Assembly: GCF_000317555.1 (NCBI RefSeq)
Contig: NC_019745.1
Coordinates: 4,588,001 to 4,652,000, forward strand
Source of the DNA: Gloeocapsa sp. PCC 7428
Lineage (GTDB): Bacteria > Cyanobacteriota > Cyanobacteriia > Cyanobacteriales > Chroococcidiopsidaceae
Length of the DNA stretch: 64,000 nucleotides
Reading direction: 5' to 3'
This document shows positions 18,906 to 26,880 of this stretch, piece after piece. The notes beneath the pieces were generated by a model. The model searched no databases. It saw only the letters and a list, made by a program, of their open reading frames with translations, and was not told the origin of the DNA. The stretch's first letter is position 1; each line of letters begins with the position of its first letter. The position numbers were made by a program, and so were the translations under genes.

Positions 18906-19457
18906 GTGGGAAGCAATAAAATTCTCGTTATTGACGATAGTCGCGTAATTCGAGCACGCGTTAAGGAAATGTTACCGCCTGGTAATTTTGTCGTTTTAGA
19001 AGCAAAAGATGGTGTAGAAGGTCTAAAACTAATATCGCAAGAATCACTAAGTTTAATTATGCTAGATTTTCTTCTGCCTAAGCTTAGTGGATGGGAAGTC
19101 TTTCAACAGATTCAACAAAATAATCACTGGCAAAAAATTCCTTTAGTCTTGATGTCTGGACGCAAGGAAGAAGTCTTAGAAAAAATTCAGGAGCCGTTTG
19201 AGTATTTTGAATTTATTTCAAAACCATTTGAACAAAGAGAATTAGTTGCTGCAATTAAGTCAGCCATGCAAAAGGCAAAACTACCCCGCAGAGAGGTTAT
19301 TAGTAATCCTACTGCGATCCAGGTTCCTCTAGAGAATGCAAATCTGAATGAAGTACAACTATTAACTGAAAAAGTTACAAAGATGCAAACCGAAATAAAC
19401 CAATTAAAAAAACAAATGGCACAACTTATAACTTGGCTGCATCACCGTGCTAGCTAG
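18906..19457 (+). CDS. CheY-like response regulator with C-terminal coiled coil
   Basis: The 183-residue protein has one receiver domain (residues about 4-125): acidic pair in VIDDSR, phospho-acceptor Asp54 in IMLDFLLPK, LMSGR and the switch lysine in FISKPFE. After a linker, residues about 140-180 form a predicted coiled coil (LLTEKVTKMQTEINQLKKQM), suggesting dimerisation or docking rather than DNA binding. The start is GTG at 18906 with GGGAG upstream. No kinase is adjacent. It lies just upstream of the sigma-54 promoter region, but I see no direct link. Confidence 0.82.
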   Translation: MGSNKILVIDDSRVIRARVKEMLPPGNFVVLEAKDGVEGLKLISQESLSLIMLDFLLPKLSGWEVFQQIQQNNHWQKIPLVLMSGRKEEVLEKIQEPFEYFEFISKPFEQRELVAAIKSAMQKAKLPRREVISNPTAIQVPLENANLNEVQLLTEKVTKMQTEINQLKKQMAQLITWLHHRAS

Positions 19458-19504
19458 CCCTAAACGATTAAAACTATTGACTTTAAACAAGTTATATGCA
19501 TATG

Positions 19505-19526
19505 AGCTACAGTTATGGTTGTAGCT
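19505..19526. promoter_or_regulatory. Inverted repeat, candidate upstream activator site
   Basis: AGCTACA (19505-19511) and TGTAGCT (19520-19526) form a perfect 7-bp inverted repeat with an 8-nt spacer. It lies about 155-175 bp upstream of the sigma-54 -24 element, the usual distance for an enhancer bound by an NtrC-type activator. No T-run follows, so a terminator for the preceding regulator gene is less likely. Assignment is inference. Confidence 0.35.
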
Positions 19527-19587
19527 TCTAGTATTGGCGCTCAAAAACTTGTTCATGCTTTAACCTAGTTTAGTTACAAGTGACTGC

Positions 19588-19658
19588 TTTTATAGTCTTA
19601 GTCAATAGAGTTAGGACATGATCAAAGCGCATAATGATTTCCCTGACCCCTGCTATAG
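19588..19658 (+). repeat. Dispersed intergenic repeat, copy A
   Basis: Starts TTTTATAG and ends CTATAG, with a core TAGTCAATAGAGTTAGGACAT and GATTTCCCTGA. It is a shorter version of copy B at 20437 and matches the reverse-strand copies at 23868, 28314 and 41376. Confidence 0.8.
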
Positions 19659-19681
19659 TTATGCAAAACGGTCAACATTTT

Positions 19682-19697
19682 TGGCATCCTTTTTGCA
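19682..19697 (+). promoter_or_regulatory. Sigma-54 (-24/-12) promoter
   Basis: TGGCATCCTTTTTGCA fits the sigma-54 consensus TGGCAYRNNNNTTGCW at every defined position but one (C instead of purine at position 7). The invariant GG (19683-19684) and GC (19695-19696) are separated by exactly 10 nt. Transcription would start near 19708, about 110 nt before the repeat-protein ATG at 19819. A sigma-54 gene lies in the same window, which supports the call. Confidence 0.82.
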
Positions 19698-19818
19698 CAT
19701 AGAGATTGCGTATCGCATTAAATTGCGCATACAACCCTAGAAAGAGCCAAACTACATAACTGATAGTTTGCTTGTTTTAAAGGGATTTGTACTTTACGAC
19801 AAATGAAGGACTTCCATC

Positions 19819-20250
19819 ATGAGTCGATTTACTCATACTTTGATTCTCCGTTGGGGAGCAGGTGCGCTCTTCGCGCTTGCGCTTGCACCTCTCCTCGCTG
19901 AAACCGCTGCGGCAACAGTGCGTACCTCCACGCCGGAACTTGGTTCGGCAAACTCAGAAGCGCTCTATGCTCAGCGAAAAGGAGCTAAAGGCGTTAAGGG
20001 ACAACCAACTACACCACCCAAAGGTGTTGAACCACCTCCACCCAAAGGTGTTGAACCGCCGCCACCCAAAGGTGTTGAACCGCCGCCACCCAAAGGTGTT
20101 GAACCACCTCCACCCAAAGGTGTTGAACCGCCGCCACCCAAAGGTGTTGAACCACCTCCACCCAAAGGTGTTGAACCGCCGCCACCCAAAGGTGTTGAAC
20201 CACCTCCACCTAAAGGTGTTGAACCACCTCCACTGCCTCCAACCTTGTAA
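19819..20250 (+). CDS. Secreted proline-rich KGVEPPPP-repeat protein
   Basis: The 143-residue protein has a classical signal peptide (basic start MSRFTHTLILR, hydrophobic core to about residue 28, cleavage near AETAAA). A short linker follows, with nine tandem copies of the octapeptide KGVEPPPP and a PPLPPTL end. The mature protein should be an extended polyproline-like rod carrying evenly spaced Lys/Glu, outside the plasma membrane. An upstream GAAGGA ribosome-binding site 8 nt before the ATG supports the start. Its own sigma-54 promoter at 19682-19697 and a terminator at 20369 make it a single-gene unit. It is not a known family to me. A wall, sheath or envelope-spanning spacer is a guess. 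The opposite strand and another frame are also open because of the repeat, but they lack start signals. Confidence 0.8.
   Translation: MSRFTHTLILRWGAGALFALALAPLLAETAAATVRTSTPELGSANSEALYAQRKGAKGVKGQPTTPPKGVEPPPPKGVEPPPPKGVEPPPPKGVEPPPPKGVEPPPPKGVEPPPPKGVEPPPPKGVEPPPPKGVEPPPLPPTL
20017..20232 (+). repeat. Nine 24-bp tandem repeats encoding KGVEPPPP
   Basis: Nine in-register 24-bp units come in two synonymous versions of the proline block: A (CCACCTCCA) and B (CCGCCGCCA), in the order A B B A B A B A A. Every unit keeps the amino-acid sequence. The A/B alternation suggests that growth occurred partly in 48-bp AB steps. Copy number is expected to vary between strains. Confidence 0.97.
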
Positions 20251-20368
20251 CTTGGAACTAGCAGCATAAGTCTTTCCTTCTCGTTTTGTCGCTTTCGCAC
20301 AGAGCATCGATGAGATAGCACTATTCGTGAAAGCCACTAAAATTTGACCAGGCAGTGCTAGTTAAACG

Positions 20369-20413
20369 GTGCTGAGTGTGTGAGACTGATCAACTCCGCA
20401 CTCAGCGCTTTTG
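20369..20413 (+). terminator. Rho-independent-type terminator after the repeat-protein gene
   Basis: GCTGAGTG (20371-20378) pairs with CACTCAGC (20399-20406), followed by GCTTTTGCTTT. It lies about 120 bp downstream of the stop codon. Confidence 0.65.
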
Positions 20414-20436
20414 CTTTCACACTCTTTGAAGATTCC

Positions 20437-20529
20437 TTTTATAGCCATAGTCAATAGAGTTAGGACATTATCAAAGCTCATAGTGATTTCCCTGAGGGAA
20501 GTTTAACTCTGACCTCTGACCTCTGCTAC
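20437..20529 (+). repeat. Dispersed intergenic repeat, copy B
   Basis: TTTTATAG...GCTACA, about 93 bp, same orientation as copy A. It includes GAGTTAGGACATTATCAAAG and GATTTCCCTGAGGGAAG. Together with copy A it brackets the sigma-54-driven repeat-protein gene. Confidence 0.85.
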
Positions 20530-20638
20530 ATATCTAGTTCGACTAATTGGTTTTAGTTCCTGAATCCGTATAAAAAGCCGAATAACCTTTTTCCTCTGCT
20601 CAATAATTTGATGACACATCTATCGACTTTTTATTCCT

Positions 20639-21967
20639 ATGAGTCTTTCAATTGATCGCCTCAACGCTATTTTTCACCAATACGAAACGGCTCCCTATCC
20701 AGCAACTCCAATTGATCAGCCGATTCAGCCGGAGCCGAGTAAGCTTTATCAGCAGACGATCGCTACGCCCTACTATTTACAACATCGTCGCGTCGTGAAT
20801 CCGCAGGATAAAGTGATTCTTGACGTTGGTTGCGGTAGTGGGTTAACTTCGCTCGTTCTCGCGATCGCCAATCCAGGCGCACGCGTAATTGGCGTTGATG
20901 TCTCACCTGCTTCCATCGCTATGGCTCAAAAGCGAGTGTCACACTTGAACGGCGTGCAACTTGAGTTTCAGGTGCTGTCGGCGGAAGAACTATCGCGCTT
21001 GGGAGTACAGTTTGACTACATCAACTGTGATGAAGTGCTGTATTTACTACCCGATCCGGTTGAAGCGCTGCAAACGATGAAAGCAGTGTTAAAGCCTGAT
21101 GGTATTATTCGTGCCAATCTGCACAGCGTGATTCAACGACAGCATTTTTACCGCGCGCAAAAGATGTTTGAACTGATGGGATTGTTTCACGAAAATGTAG
21201 GTGAAACCGAAGAAGCATTGGTACGAGAAACAATGAACGCGATGCCAAGCTGGGTTGATCTCAAAGCAAAAACCTGGACACCTGATGCCGATGGTGAAGT
21301 GACGAATCAAGTGATTCGGATGAACTATTTGCTGCAAGGAGACAAAGGCTATACCATTCCGAATCTATTCGATATGCTTGCAGCCGTAGGACTCAGCTTG
21401 ATTGAAATGGTGAATTGGCAGCAATGGGATCTCACACCGCTTTTTGGTTCAATCGAGCAAATGCCCGCGTTTATCGGCTTAAGCTTGCCGATGCTTTCCT
21501 ACCCGCAGCAGCTTGAGCTTTTTGAGCTAATTCATCCGATTCATCGTCTGCTTGACTTTTGGTGTACTCATGCAGAGACGGGTTTGGCTGCACCGATGCC
21601 TTTTCATAAAAATTTGCCAGCGATCCACAGTAGCGATCGCGTTCACCTGCATCCTCAATTAAAAACGCCTGCGGTTCGCGATGCGATTCGGGAATCTGCT
21701 CAGCACAATCGTCCTATAGCGATCGAGCAATACCTGTCGATTTTAGGCGCAAAGACAATTACTGTAGACGGTAACATCGCGGCTTGTTTGCTACCACTAT
21801 GGGAAGCACCACAATCTGTTGCAACAATTGCCAAACGCTGGCAGCAAATTAGACCTTTAGATCCTTGTACACTTGAGCCTGTTTCTGACGAGCAAGCACT
21901 AAAACAAGTAACAGATTTGTTAGCGACGCTCTTGACTGATTTGTATGTGATGGTTGAAAAACCTTGA
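20639..21967 (+). CDS. Class I SAM-dependent methyltransferase with C-terminal extension
   Basis: The 442-residue protein has a methyltransferase domain at about residues 45-200: motif I VILDVGCGSGLTSLVLA, then RVIGVDVSPASIAMAQ, and FDYINCDEVLYLL. It also has a 220-residue C-terminal extension with helical and small winged-helix-like segments (LLPLWEAPQSVATIAKRW). A two-part plan of this kind occurs in bacterial protein-lysine methyltransferases that modify outer-membrane proteins, so it is notable that an outer-membrane barrel gene follows after 16 bp. The functional link is a hypothesis. No signal peptide, so it acts in the cytoplasm. Confidence 0.75.
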   Translation: MSLSIDRLNAIFHQYETAPYPATPIDQPIQPEPSKLYQQTIATPYYLQHRRVVNPQDKVILDVGCGSGLTSLVLAIANPGARVIGVDVSPASIAMAQKRVSHLNGVQLEFQVLSAEELSRLGVQFDYINCDEVLYLLPDPVEALQTMKAVLKPDGIIRANLHSVIQRQHFYRAQKMFELMGLFHENVGETEEALVRETMNAMPSWVDLKAKTWTPDADGEVTNQVIRMNYLLQGDKGYTIPNLFDMLAAVGLSLIEMVNWQQWDLTPLFGSIEQMPAFIGLSLPMLSYPQQLELFELIHPIHRLLDFWCTHAETGLAAPMPFHKNLPAIHSSDRVHLHPQLKTPAVRDAIRESAQHNRPIAIEQYLSILGAKTITVDGNIAACLLPLWEAPQSVATIAKRWQQIRPLDPCTLEPVSDEQALKQVTDLLATLLTDLYVMVEKP

Positions 21968-21983
21968 ATCATAAATCGCTGTC

Positions 21984-23810
21984 ATGCTATTGGTAGCAAC
22001 TCCTGTGGCTGCACTGGTAACCGCAACGGCACTTCCCGTCGCAATGCATATGGCTCAAGCAAATCAAGCAGCCCCTACTACCCAAGCTCAGCCACAGAAC
22101 AACTTCACCGCAATTACTGAAATCGGCGTGACTGCACCGATGAGTGGTCGTGCTGTTTTGGCAGCAGAGGGATTTGACTATTCACTGCGACAATACTTTG
22201 CAGGCACAGCAAAAAATCTGGACTACCGCTTTGATATCTCTACTCGCTTCAACAACAGCATTTTTGATGCACAAGGGAATTTGCTGCCCAACAGTAGCTT
22301 TGGTAGCGACGACTCAACGCAACTCGATGCGTTTGGCAGCGCCAATATTTATCTCAGCAAAACCGAGCGCTTGCAGTTCGCGTTCCGCACTGTCCAACAG
22401 TTTGATCGTGTCAATGTTGTCCCCGATGAAGACCTTTTACAAACGCCTGGGCGACAGCAGGCATGGGGAATTCGCCGCCGTGTCACGGTAAGAAATACCG
22501 ATCCTCCTGGAACAGCGTCTACCGACCTCAGCATCGGCTATACAAATGATAATGTTGCAGGCAGTGTCGTGTTGCTTTCTAGCTACTACAGTCAATTGCG
22601 CTATGTCGAACGCAGCTTGTTAGACGATCGCAACGGCTTTTTTGATGGCATTATCCGTACAGGATCGGGCAGCGAGTTGATTGGGGGACAACTGCAAGTA
22701 GAAACGCCGCTATTGAATCGCGTCCGTTTACGCTGGGGAGCCGACTACGAGCATCAAGCCAAAAATGCGCTTCAGCTAGAGTTTTTTAATGAACAAATTT
22801 ACGACCTGAGTAACGGACAGGTTGCCCAAAAGACAAGTGAAGCGACTTATGTACCGCCATACGAGTTAGAAAGCCTCGGCGTGTTTGCCTCAGCAGATTG
22901 GCAGATCAACGATCGCCTACAGCTAAGTGGTGGAATTCGCCACAACTGGCTTCAGCTGCAAATCGACGACTACATCCCATTATACGATAGTGACTTCAAT
23001 CGTTACAACGGTACGGCGATCGCTGGCGGTGCCCTTCAATTTAACGATCTATTGTTCAATGCGAGCCTTGTTTACAAACTAACACCAACGCTCCAGCTTT
23101 ATGCCCAGTTTTCTCAAGATTTCTTTATTCCTGATTACGGCTTTAGTATTCTCAGCTATCCGCCCAGAGACTTTAGCATCGATCCTGCATTGACACTGTT
23201 TCAGCCGCAGAAAGTGAATTACTATCAAATCGGGCTTCAAGGCAATTGGCGGCAAGTCCAAGCGTCGCTGTCTGCGTTCTATAACGAGTCCAGTCTAGGA
23301 GCCGCTTACACGGCGTTACCCAGTGGTGGTGTTGAACTTGTGCGCGCGCCACAGCGCAACTATGGCATTGAAGCCGCAATCGACTGGCAGCCATCCACCA
23401 ACTGGCAACTTGGAGGCACTCTGAGCTACAGTTTCGGCGAAAATGACGTGAACCAAGATGGAAACTATTTGGCGCTGAGCAGCTACGAGATTTTTCCTAT
23501 AAAGTTGAGTGCGTATATCGAAAATCAAACGCTGCCAAACTGGCGTAACCGCTTGCAGCTATCACAGGTTAACAATCGTAACGCCGGATTTCAAGCCGGC
23601 TCTGACCCATTACCGATTGACGGCTACACTGTTGTGAATTTTTCCAGCACACTCAATATAGGGCAGGGTGAGTTAACTTTGGACATTCAGAATCTCTTAA
23701 ACGAGCAGTATCAAACTGTAAATTCACAACTCGACGGCTTTACTGATGAAACACTCAATCTACCCGCTAGAGGTAGAACTGTTAGCCTAACCTACCGCAT
23801 CCGATGGTAG
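21984..23810 (+). CDS. TonB-dependent receptor-like outer-membrane beta-barrel lacking the plug domain
   Basis: The 608-residue protein is rich in amphipathic beta strands and has TonB-receptor signatures in its C-terminal half: YELESLGVFASADWQINDRL, TPTLQLYAQFSQ, a NLLNEQYQT strand and a terminal strand ending in Trp. Typical cyanobacterial receptors have an AMIN/plug region of 150-350 residues before the barrel. Here only about 50 residues separate the putative signal peptide from barrel strands, and an in-frame stop at 21972-21974 rules out an upstream extension. The putative signal peptide (cut near MAQA, residue 26) contains no Lys or Arg, which is odd, and no clear ribosome-binding site precedes the ATG. 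It may be a plugless porin-like derivative, or a receptor that lost its 5' part and gained a makeshift leader. HIP1 sites inside it suggest long residence. Confidence 0.75.
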   Translation: MLLVATPVAALVTATALPVAMHMAQANQAAPTTQAQPQNNFTAITEIGVTAPMSGRAVLAAEGFDYSLRQYFAGTAKNLDYRFDISTRFNNSIFDAQGNLLPNSSFGSDDSTQLDAFGSANIYLSKTERLQFAFRTVQQFDRVNVVPDEDLLQTPGRQQAWGIRRRVTVRNTDPPGTASTDLSIGYTNDNVAGSVVLLSSYYSQLRYVERSLLDDRNGFFDGIIRTGSGSELIGGQLQVETPLLNRVRLRWGADYEHQAKNALQLEFFNEQIYDLSNGQVAQKTSEATYVPPYELESLGVFASADWQINDRLQLSGGIRHNWLQLQIDDYIPLYDSDFNRYNGTAIAGGALQFNDLLFNASLVYKLTPTLQLYAQFSQDFFIPDYGFSILSYPPRDFSIDPALTLFQPQKVNYYQIGLQGNWRQVQASLSAFYNESSLGAAYTALPSGGVELVRAPQRNYGIEAAIDWQPSTNWQLGGTLSYSFGENDVNQDGNYLALSSYEIFPIKLSAYIENQTLPNWRNRLQLSQVNNRNAGFQAGSDPLPIDGYTVVNFSSTLNIGQGELTLDIQNLLNEQYQTVNSQLDGFTDETLNLPARGRTVSLTYRIRW

Positions 23811-23867
23811 ATGATTTAGGCAAAGTAGGACAAAAAAGCAAGCACAATTCTCTTTAGCGTAGAGGAA

Positions 23868-23940
23868 ACTATAGCAGGGTTCAGAGATCAGAGGTCTGAG
23901 CCTCGACCATGTCCTAAGCATCTCTTCAATTGCTATAACA
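23868..23940 (-). repeat. Dispersed intergenic repeat, copy D
   Basis: ACTATAGCAGGGTTCAGAG...CCATGTCCTAAGC...GCTATAACA is a shortened copy in reverse orientation relative to A and B. It lies between the barrel gene and the sigma-54 operon. Confidence 0.75.
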
Positions 23941-24074
23941 GCTGAACTCGCACCATTAACCTACTTATTTCACAAAGTTTGTATCATCTTGCTTAGAGAT
24001 AATAAGTCATATTAGTCATTAAGGAAAATACGCGTAGTAGTCATTCCAACCAAGTGCTATACATCACGACGTAA

Positions 24075-25577
24075 ATGGCAAAGAATATTGTCCCGCGACG
24101 TTGGACACTTCAGCAACAATTAACAATTCTCATCGCGCTATTTTTGTGCTTGGGTGGAGCGGCGTTGTGGCTATTAGCAGAATTATTTCATAGTCGGGAA
24201 AGTGCGATCGCAGCCCGAACGCAAGGCGAATTAGCGCGTGCGAATGCGCGCTTGATGCAACACTTTTGGGAAGGAAATCCCAGTCGCAGCCCTATCCTTG
24301 TCGGCAAGAAGTGGGATGACTATCTTTGGAAGTTATCATATGCAGCGTTGAGTGACTTTCCGCGAGTCGAAGGTGGTTTTTACATCTATAGTGAGGATCA
24401 ACTCTTAGGTTATGCATATCCTACGCACGGTGGACCTGTTCCTAAACGCGATATTCCCCCTGCGGAAAAAGGCAAAATTTTGGAATTAGTTGCTAGTGCA
24501 AGTCGGCAGCACTTACCACAGGAGATGGTACTTTATCCGCAACTCGATATTGTTGTCCTACGTGCCGATCCTTTGCCGTTTGATGGCGCAGTGTGGACGA
24601 TGAAGCGGATTCCACGATCGACGGATGCGCGATCGCAGATCCTCACGACACTGGTGATCGTGATGGTCTTGTGTGTTGTCGGGTGGACTGTTTATATCAC
24701 AGTACAATTACGCAGTGGGGTACTGCAATTACAACAAGGTATTAAAGCAATTGAACAAGGTAAAGCCAATCTCATTCCGCCACTTCCTGCTGAAATGGGA
24801 CAAGTAGGAGCATCAATTAATACAATGCAACAGCGTCGTAAGGAGTTAGAACAGCGATTGCGACGGATGGATCGCTTAGCTTCGTTAGGACAACTTGTTG
24901 CGGGTGTCGCGCATGAAGTGCGTAATCCTTTAGCCAGTATGCGCCTTAATTTACAATATGTTAAGCGGCAGCTACACAGGCAAGAAATTACCAATTTACC
25001 AATTCCTAGTTTACTAGAGCAAGTAGATCGCTTGGAAACATTAGTCAAAAGGTTACTTTACTTCGATAAAACCCAACAAGAAGAAGAATTTGTAAATGTT
25101 TCTTTAGAAGCGATCGCGATGGAATCTGTCTCCTTACTGCGCCCTCAAGCTGAACAACAGAACATTGGTTTAACGTATTTCCCCGCACCCGAACCACTAC
25201 CAGAAATTTCACTACAACGTCGCGGCATTGAACAAGTTATCTTAAATTTGATTCTCAATGCGATTCAAGCGAGTTTTCTGTCTGGAGAAGTCAAAGTGGG
25301 AGTAGAACAACAAGATAAATATTTAATCGTATGGGTAGAAGATCGCGGTGTCGGAATTCTGCCAGAACAACAAGAACGAATTTTTGACCCGTTTTACTCG
25401 ACTAAAGCTGATGGAACTGGATTAGGACTAGCAATCAGCCATGAAATTGTGACGCATCACGGAGGATATATCGATTTACAGTCGCGCTCTGGCTGGACAA
25501 AGTTTAGTGTGTATTTACCACTAGACCGAGTAGCGCTTGTTACTAATTCACAATATGGCAAAAATTCTCATTATTGA
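24075..25577 (+). CDS. Sensor histidine kinase of the sigma-54 activator system (NtrB/AtoS-like)
   Basis: The 500-residue kinase has transmembrane helices at about 18-38 and 188-210 flanking a periplasmic sensor of about 150 residues, then a HAMP-like linker and coiled coil (about 211-265). HisKA follows with His280 in AGVAHEVRNPLASMRLNL, the subtype that partners NtrC-family regulators, and HATPase_c (EDRGVGI, GTGLGLAISHEIV). The sensor part (VEGGFYIYSEDQLLGYAYPTHGG) is not a domain I recognise. The following regulator gene overlaps its 3' end by 23 bp, so translation is coupled. Expected role: phosphorylate the NtrC-type activator in response to an extracytoplasmic signal. HIP1 octamers inside the gene mark it as long resident in this genome. 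Confidence 0.9.
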   Translation: MAKNIVPRRWTLQQQLTILIALFLCLGGAALWLLAELFHSRESAIAARTQGELARANARLMQHFWEGNPSRSPILVGKKWDDYLWKLSYAALSDFPRVEGGFYIYSEDQLLGYAYPTHGGPVPKRDIPPAEKGKILELVASASRQHLPQEMVLYPQLDIVVLRADPLPFDGAVWTMKRIPRSTDARSQILTTLVIVMVLCVVGWTVYITVQLRSGVLQLQQGIKAIEQGKANLIPPLPAEMGQVGASINTMQQRRKELEQRLRRMDRLASLGQLVAGVAHEVRNPLASMRLNLQYVKRQLHRQEITNLPIPSLLEQVDRLETLVKRLLYFDKTQQEEEFVNVSLEAIAMESVSLLRPQAEQQNIGLTYFPAPEPLPEISLQRRGIEQVILNLILNAIQASFLSGEVKVGVEQQDKYLIVWVEDRGVGILPEQQERIFDPFYSTKADGTGLGLAISHEIVTHHGGYIDLQSRSGWTKFSVYLPLDRVALVTNSQYGKNSHY

Positions 25578-26877
25578 TGATGAAAAACCGTTGCGTCAGG
25601 CGATGGCACAAATACTGCAAGATGAAGGTCACACCATTATTGAAGCAAAAGACGGTAGCCAAGGATTAAAAATTATTAAAGATAGTATTGCGCTAGGCGA
25701 TCGCCCTGACTTAGTGTTTCTCGACTTAAAAATGCCACGCACGCAGGGAATGACCGTATTAAAAAACTTAGGCAAAATACTCTTTGAGCTACCTGTAATT
25801 GTGATGACTGCGTATGGTACAAGCCGGACTGCGATTGAAGCTATGCAGTTAGGTGCCTACGACTATTTAACCAAACCATTTGATTTAGATACTTTAGTCG
25901 AGCTTACCGAAAAAGCGCTTTCGCATCATCAAGCGTCAGTTTACCGCATCAGCGCTGAAACGCTTAGTCAAAACGCCGACGAAATGCTAGGGCGATCGCC
26001 GTTGATGCAAAATGTGTTTAAACTCATTGGTCGAATCGCTCAAGGTGATTCCACAGTACTCATTTTAGGCGAATCGGGTACAGGTAAAGAATTGGTCGCG
26101 TCGATGATTCACACGACGAGTTCGCGTAGTAAAGGACCATTAGTCAAAGTTAATTGCGCCGCGCTTCCAGAACATTTATTAGAAGCCGAATTGTTTGGAC
26201 ACGAAAAAGGGGCGTTTACGGGTGCAGATCACCTGCGCATTGGTCGTTTTGAGCAAGCGAATGGCGGAACTCTATTTTTAGATGAAATTGGCGAACTAAC
26301 GCCAGTGATTCAAAGTAAATTATTGCGTGTTTTACAAGATCGCTCATTTGAACGCTTGGGAAGTAACCAAACACGTACAGTAGATGTGCGCATTTTAGCA
26401 GCAACGAATCGTAACTTGGAAGAAATGGTACGTAGTAACCAATTTCGTGAAGATTTGTATTATCGCTTGAATGTTGTACGAGTCGAATTACCTGCCTTGC
26501 GCGATCGCATAGAAGATATCAATCTTCTCACGCAACATTTTTTAAGTCGAATTGCACTAAAGCAAGGGTATCCGAGTTTAGCGATCGCCGAAACAGCAAT
26601 GAAAAAACTCCAAAGTTATCCGTTTCCAGGAAACGTCCGCGAGTTACAAAACATTCTCGAACGCGCTGCTGTTCTTTCAGGCGGACGACCGATTTTACCC
26701 GAACATCTTATTTTTACGCAAAACGAGGAACCTGAACTCAACTTAGCGCAAGCTGTAGCGCAACTCGAACAAGATTTGATTCGTCGCGCGTTACTCCTCG
26801 ATCCGCAAGAACCACATAAAGCGTTAGGTTTGGATCAGCAAACGTTTATCCAGAAACGCCAGCAGTGGAATTTATAG
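25555..26877 (+). CDS. NtrC-family sigma-54-dependent response regulator
   Basis: The 440-residue bacterial enhancer-binding protein has a receiver (residues 1-120; acceptor Asp57 in LVFLDLKMP, Lys in YLTKPFD) and a complete AAA+ activator domain (about 143-375). The latter has Walker A GESGTGK (172-178), the sigma-54 contact loop GAFTGA intact at 219-224, Walker B GTLFLDEIGE and the arginine region RSNQFREDLYYRL. The C-terminal Fis-like helix-turn-helix is short and divergent (KALGLDQQTFIQKRQQW) but can be aligned with the usual recognition helix. It should remodel the closed complex of the sigma-54 holoenzyme using ATP. The ATG at 25555 is preferred over the upstream TTG at 25537. The rpoN gene follows after 3 bp. 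Confidence 0.93.
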   Translation: MAKILIIDDEKPLRQAMAQILQDEGHTIIEAKDGSQGLKIIKDSIALGDRPDLVFLDLKMPRTQGMTVLKNLGKILFELPVIVMTAYGTSRTAIEAMQLGAYDYLTKPFDLDTLVELTEKALSHHQASVYRISAETLSQNADEMLGRSPLMQNVFKLIGRIAQGDSTVLILGESGTGKELVASMIHTTSSRSKGPLVKVNCAALPEHLLEAELFGHEKGAFTGADHLRIGRFEQANGGTLFLDEIGELTPVIQSKLLRVLQDRSFERLGSNQTRTVDVRILAATNRNLEEMVRSNQFREDLYYRLNVVRVELPALRDRIEDINLLTQHFLSRIALKQGYPSLAIAETAMKKLQSYPFPGNVRELQNILERAAVLSGGRPILPEHLIFTQNEEPELNLAQAVAQLEQDLIRRALLLDPQEPHKALGLDQQTFIQKRQQWNL

Positions 26878-26880
26878 CGT

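Larger units (their letters stand above)
20251..20638. other. Intergenic region with terminator and repeat copy B
   Basis: The stretch between the repeat-protein gene and the methyltransferase gene holds the terminator at 20369-20413 and repeat copy B at 20437-20529. No gene and no sigma-54 type promoter is visible before the methyltransferase. Confidence 0.6.

Noticed and set aside
20017-20232. 24-bp regular repeats considered as a CRISPR array.
   Set aside because: Units are directly adjacent without spacers, and they are in frame and coding.
19954-20337. Open frames antisense to, or in another frame of, the KGVEPPPP gene (Gly-Ser- and Trp-rich repeats).
   Set aside because: They exist because the 24-bp unit has no stop in those frames. 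They lack ribosome-binding sites and signal peptides, and the plus-strand gene has a promoter, leader and terminator.
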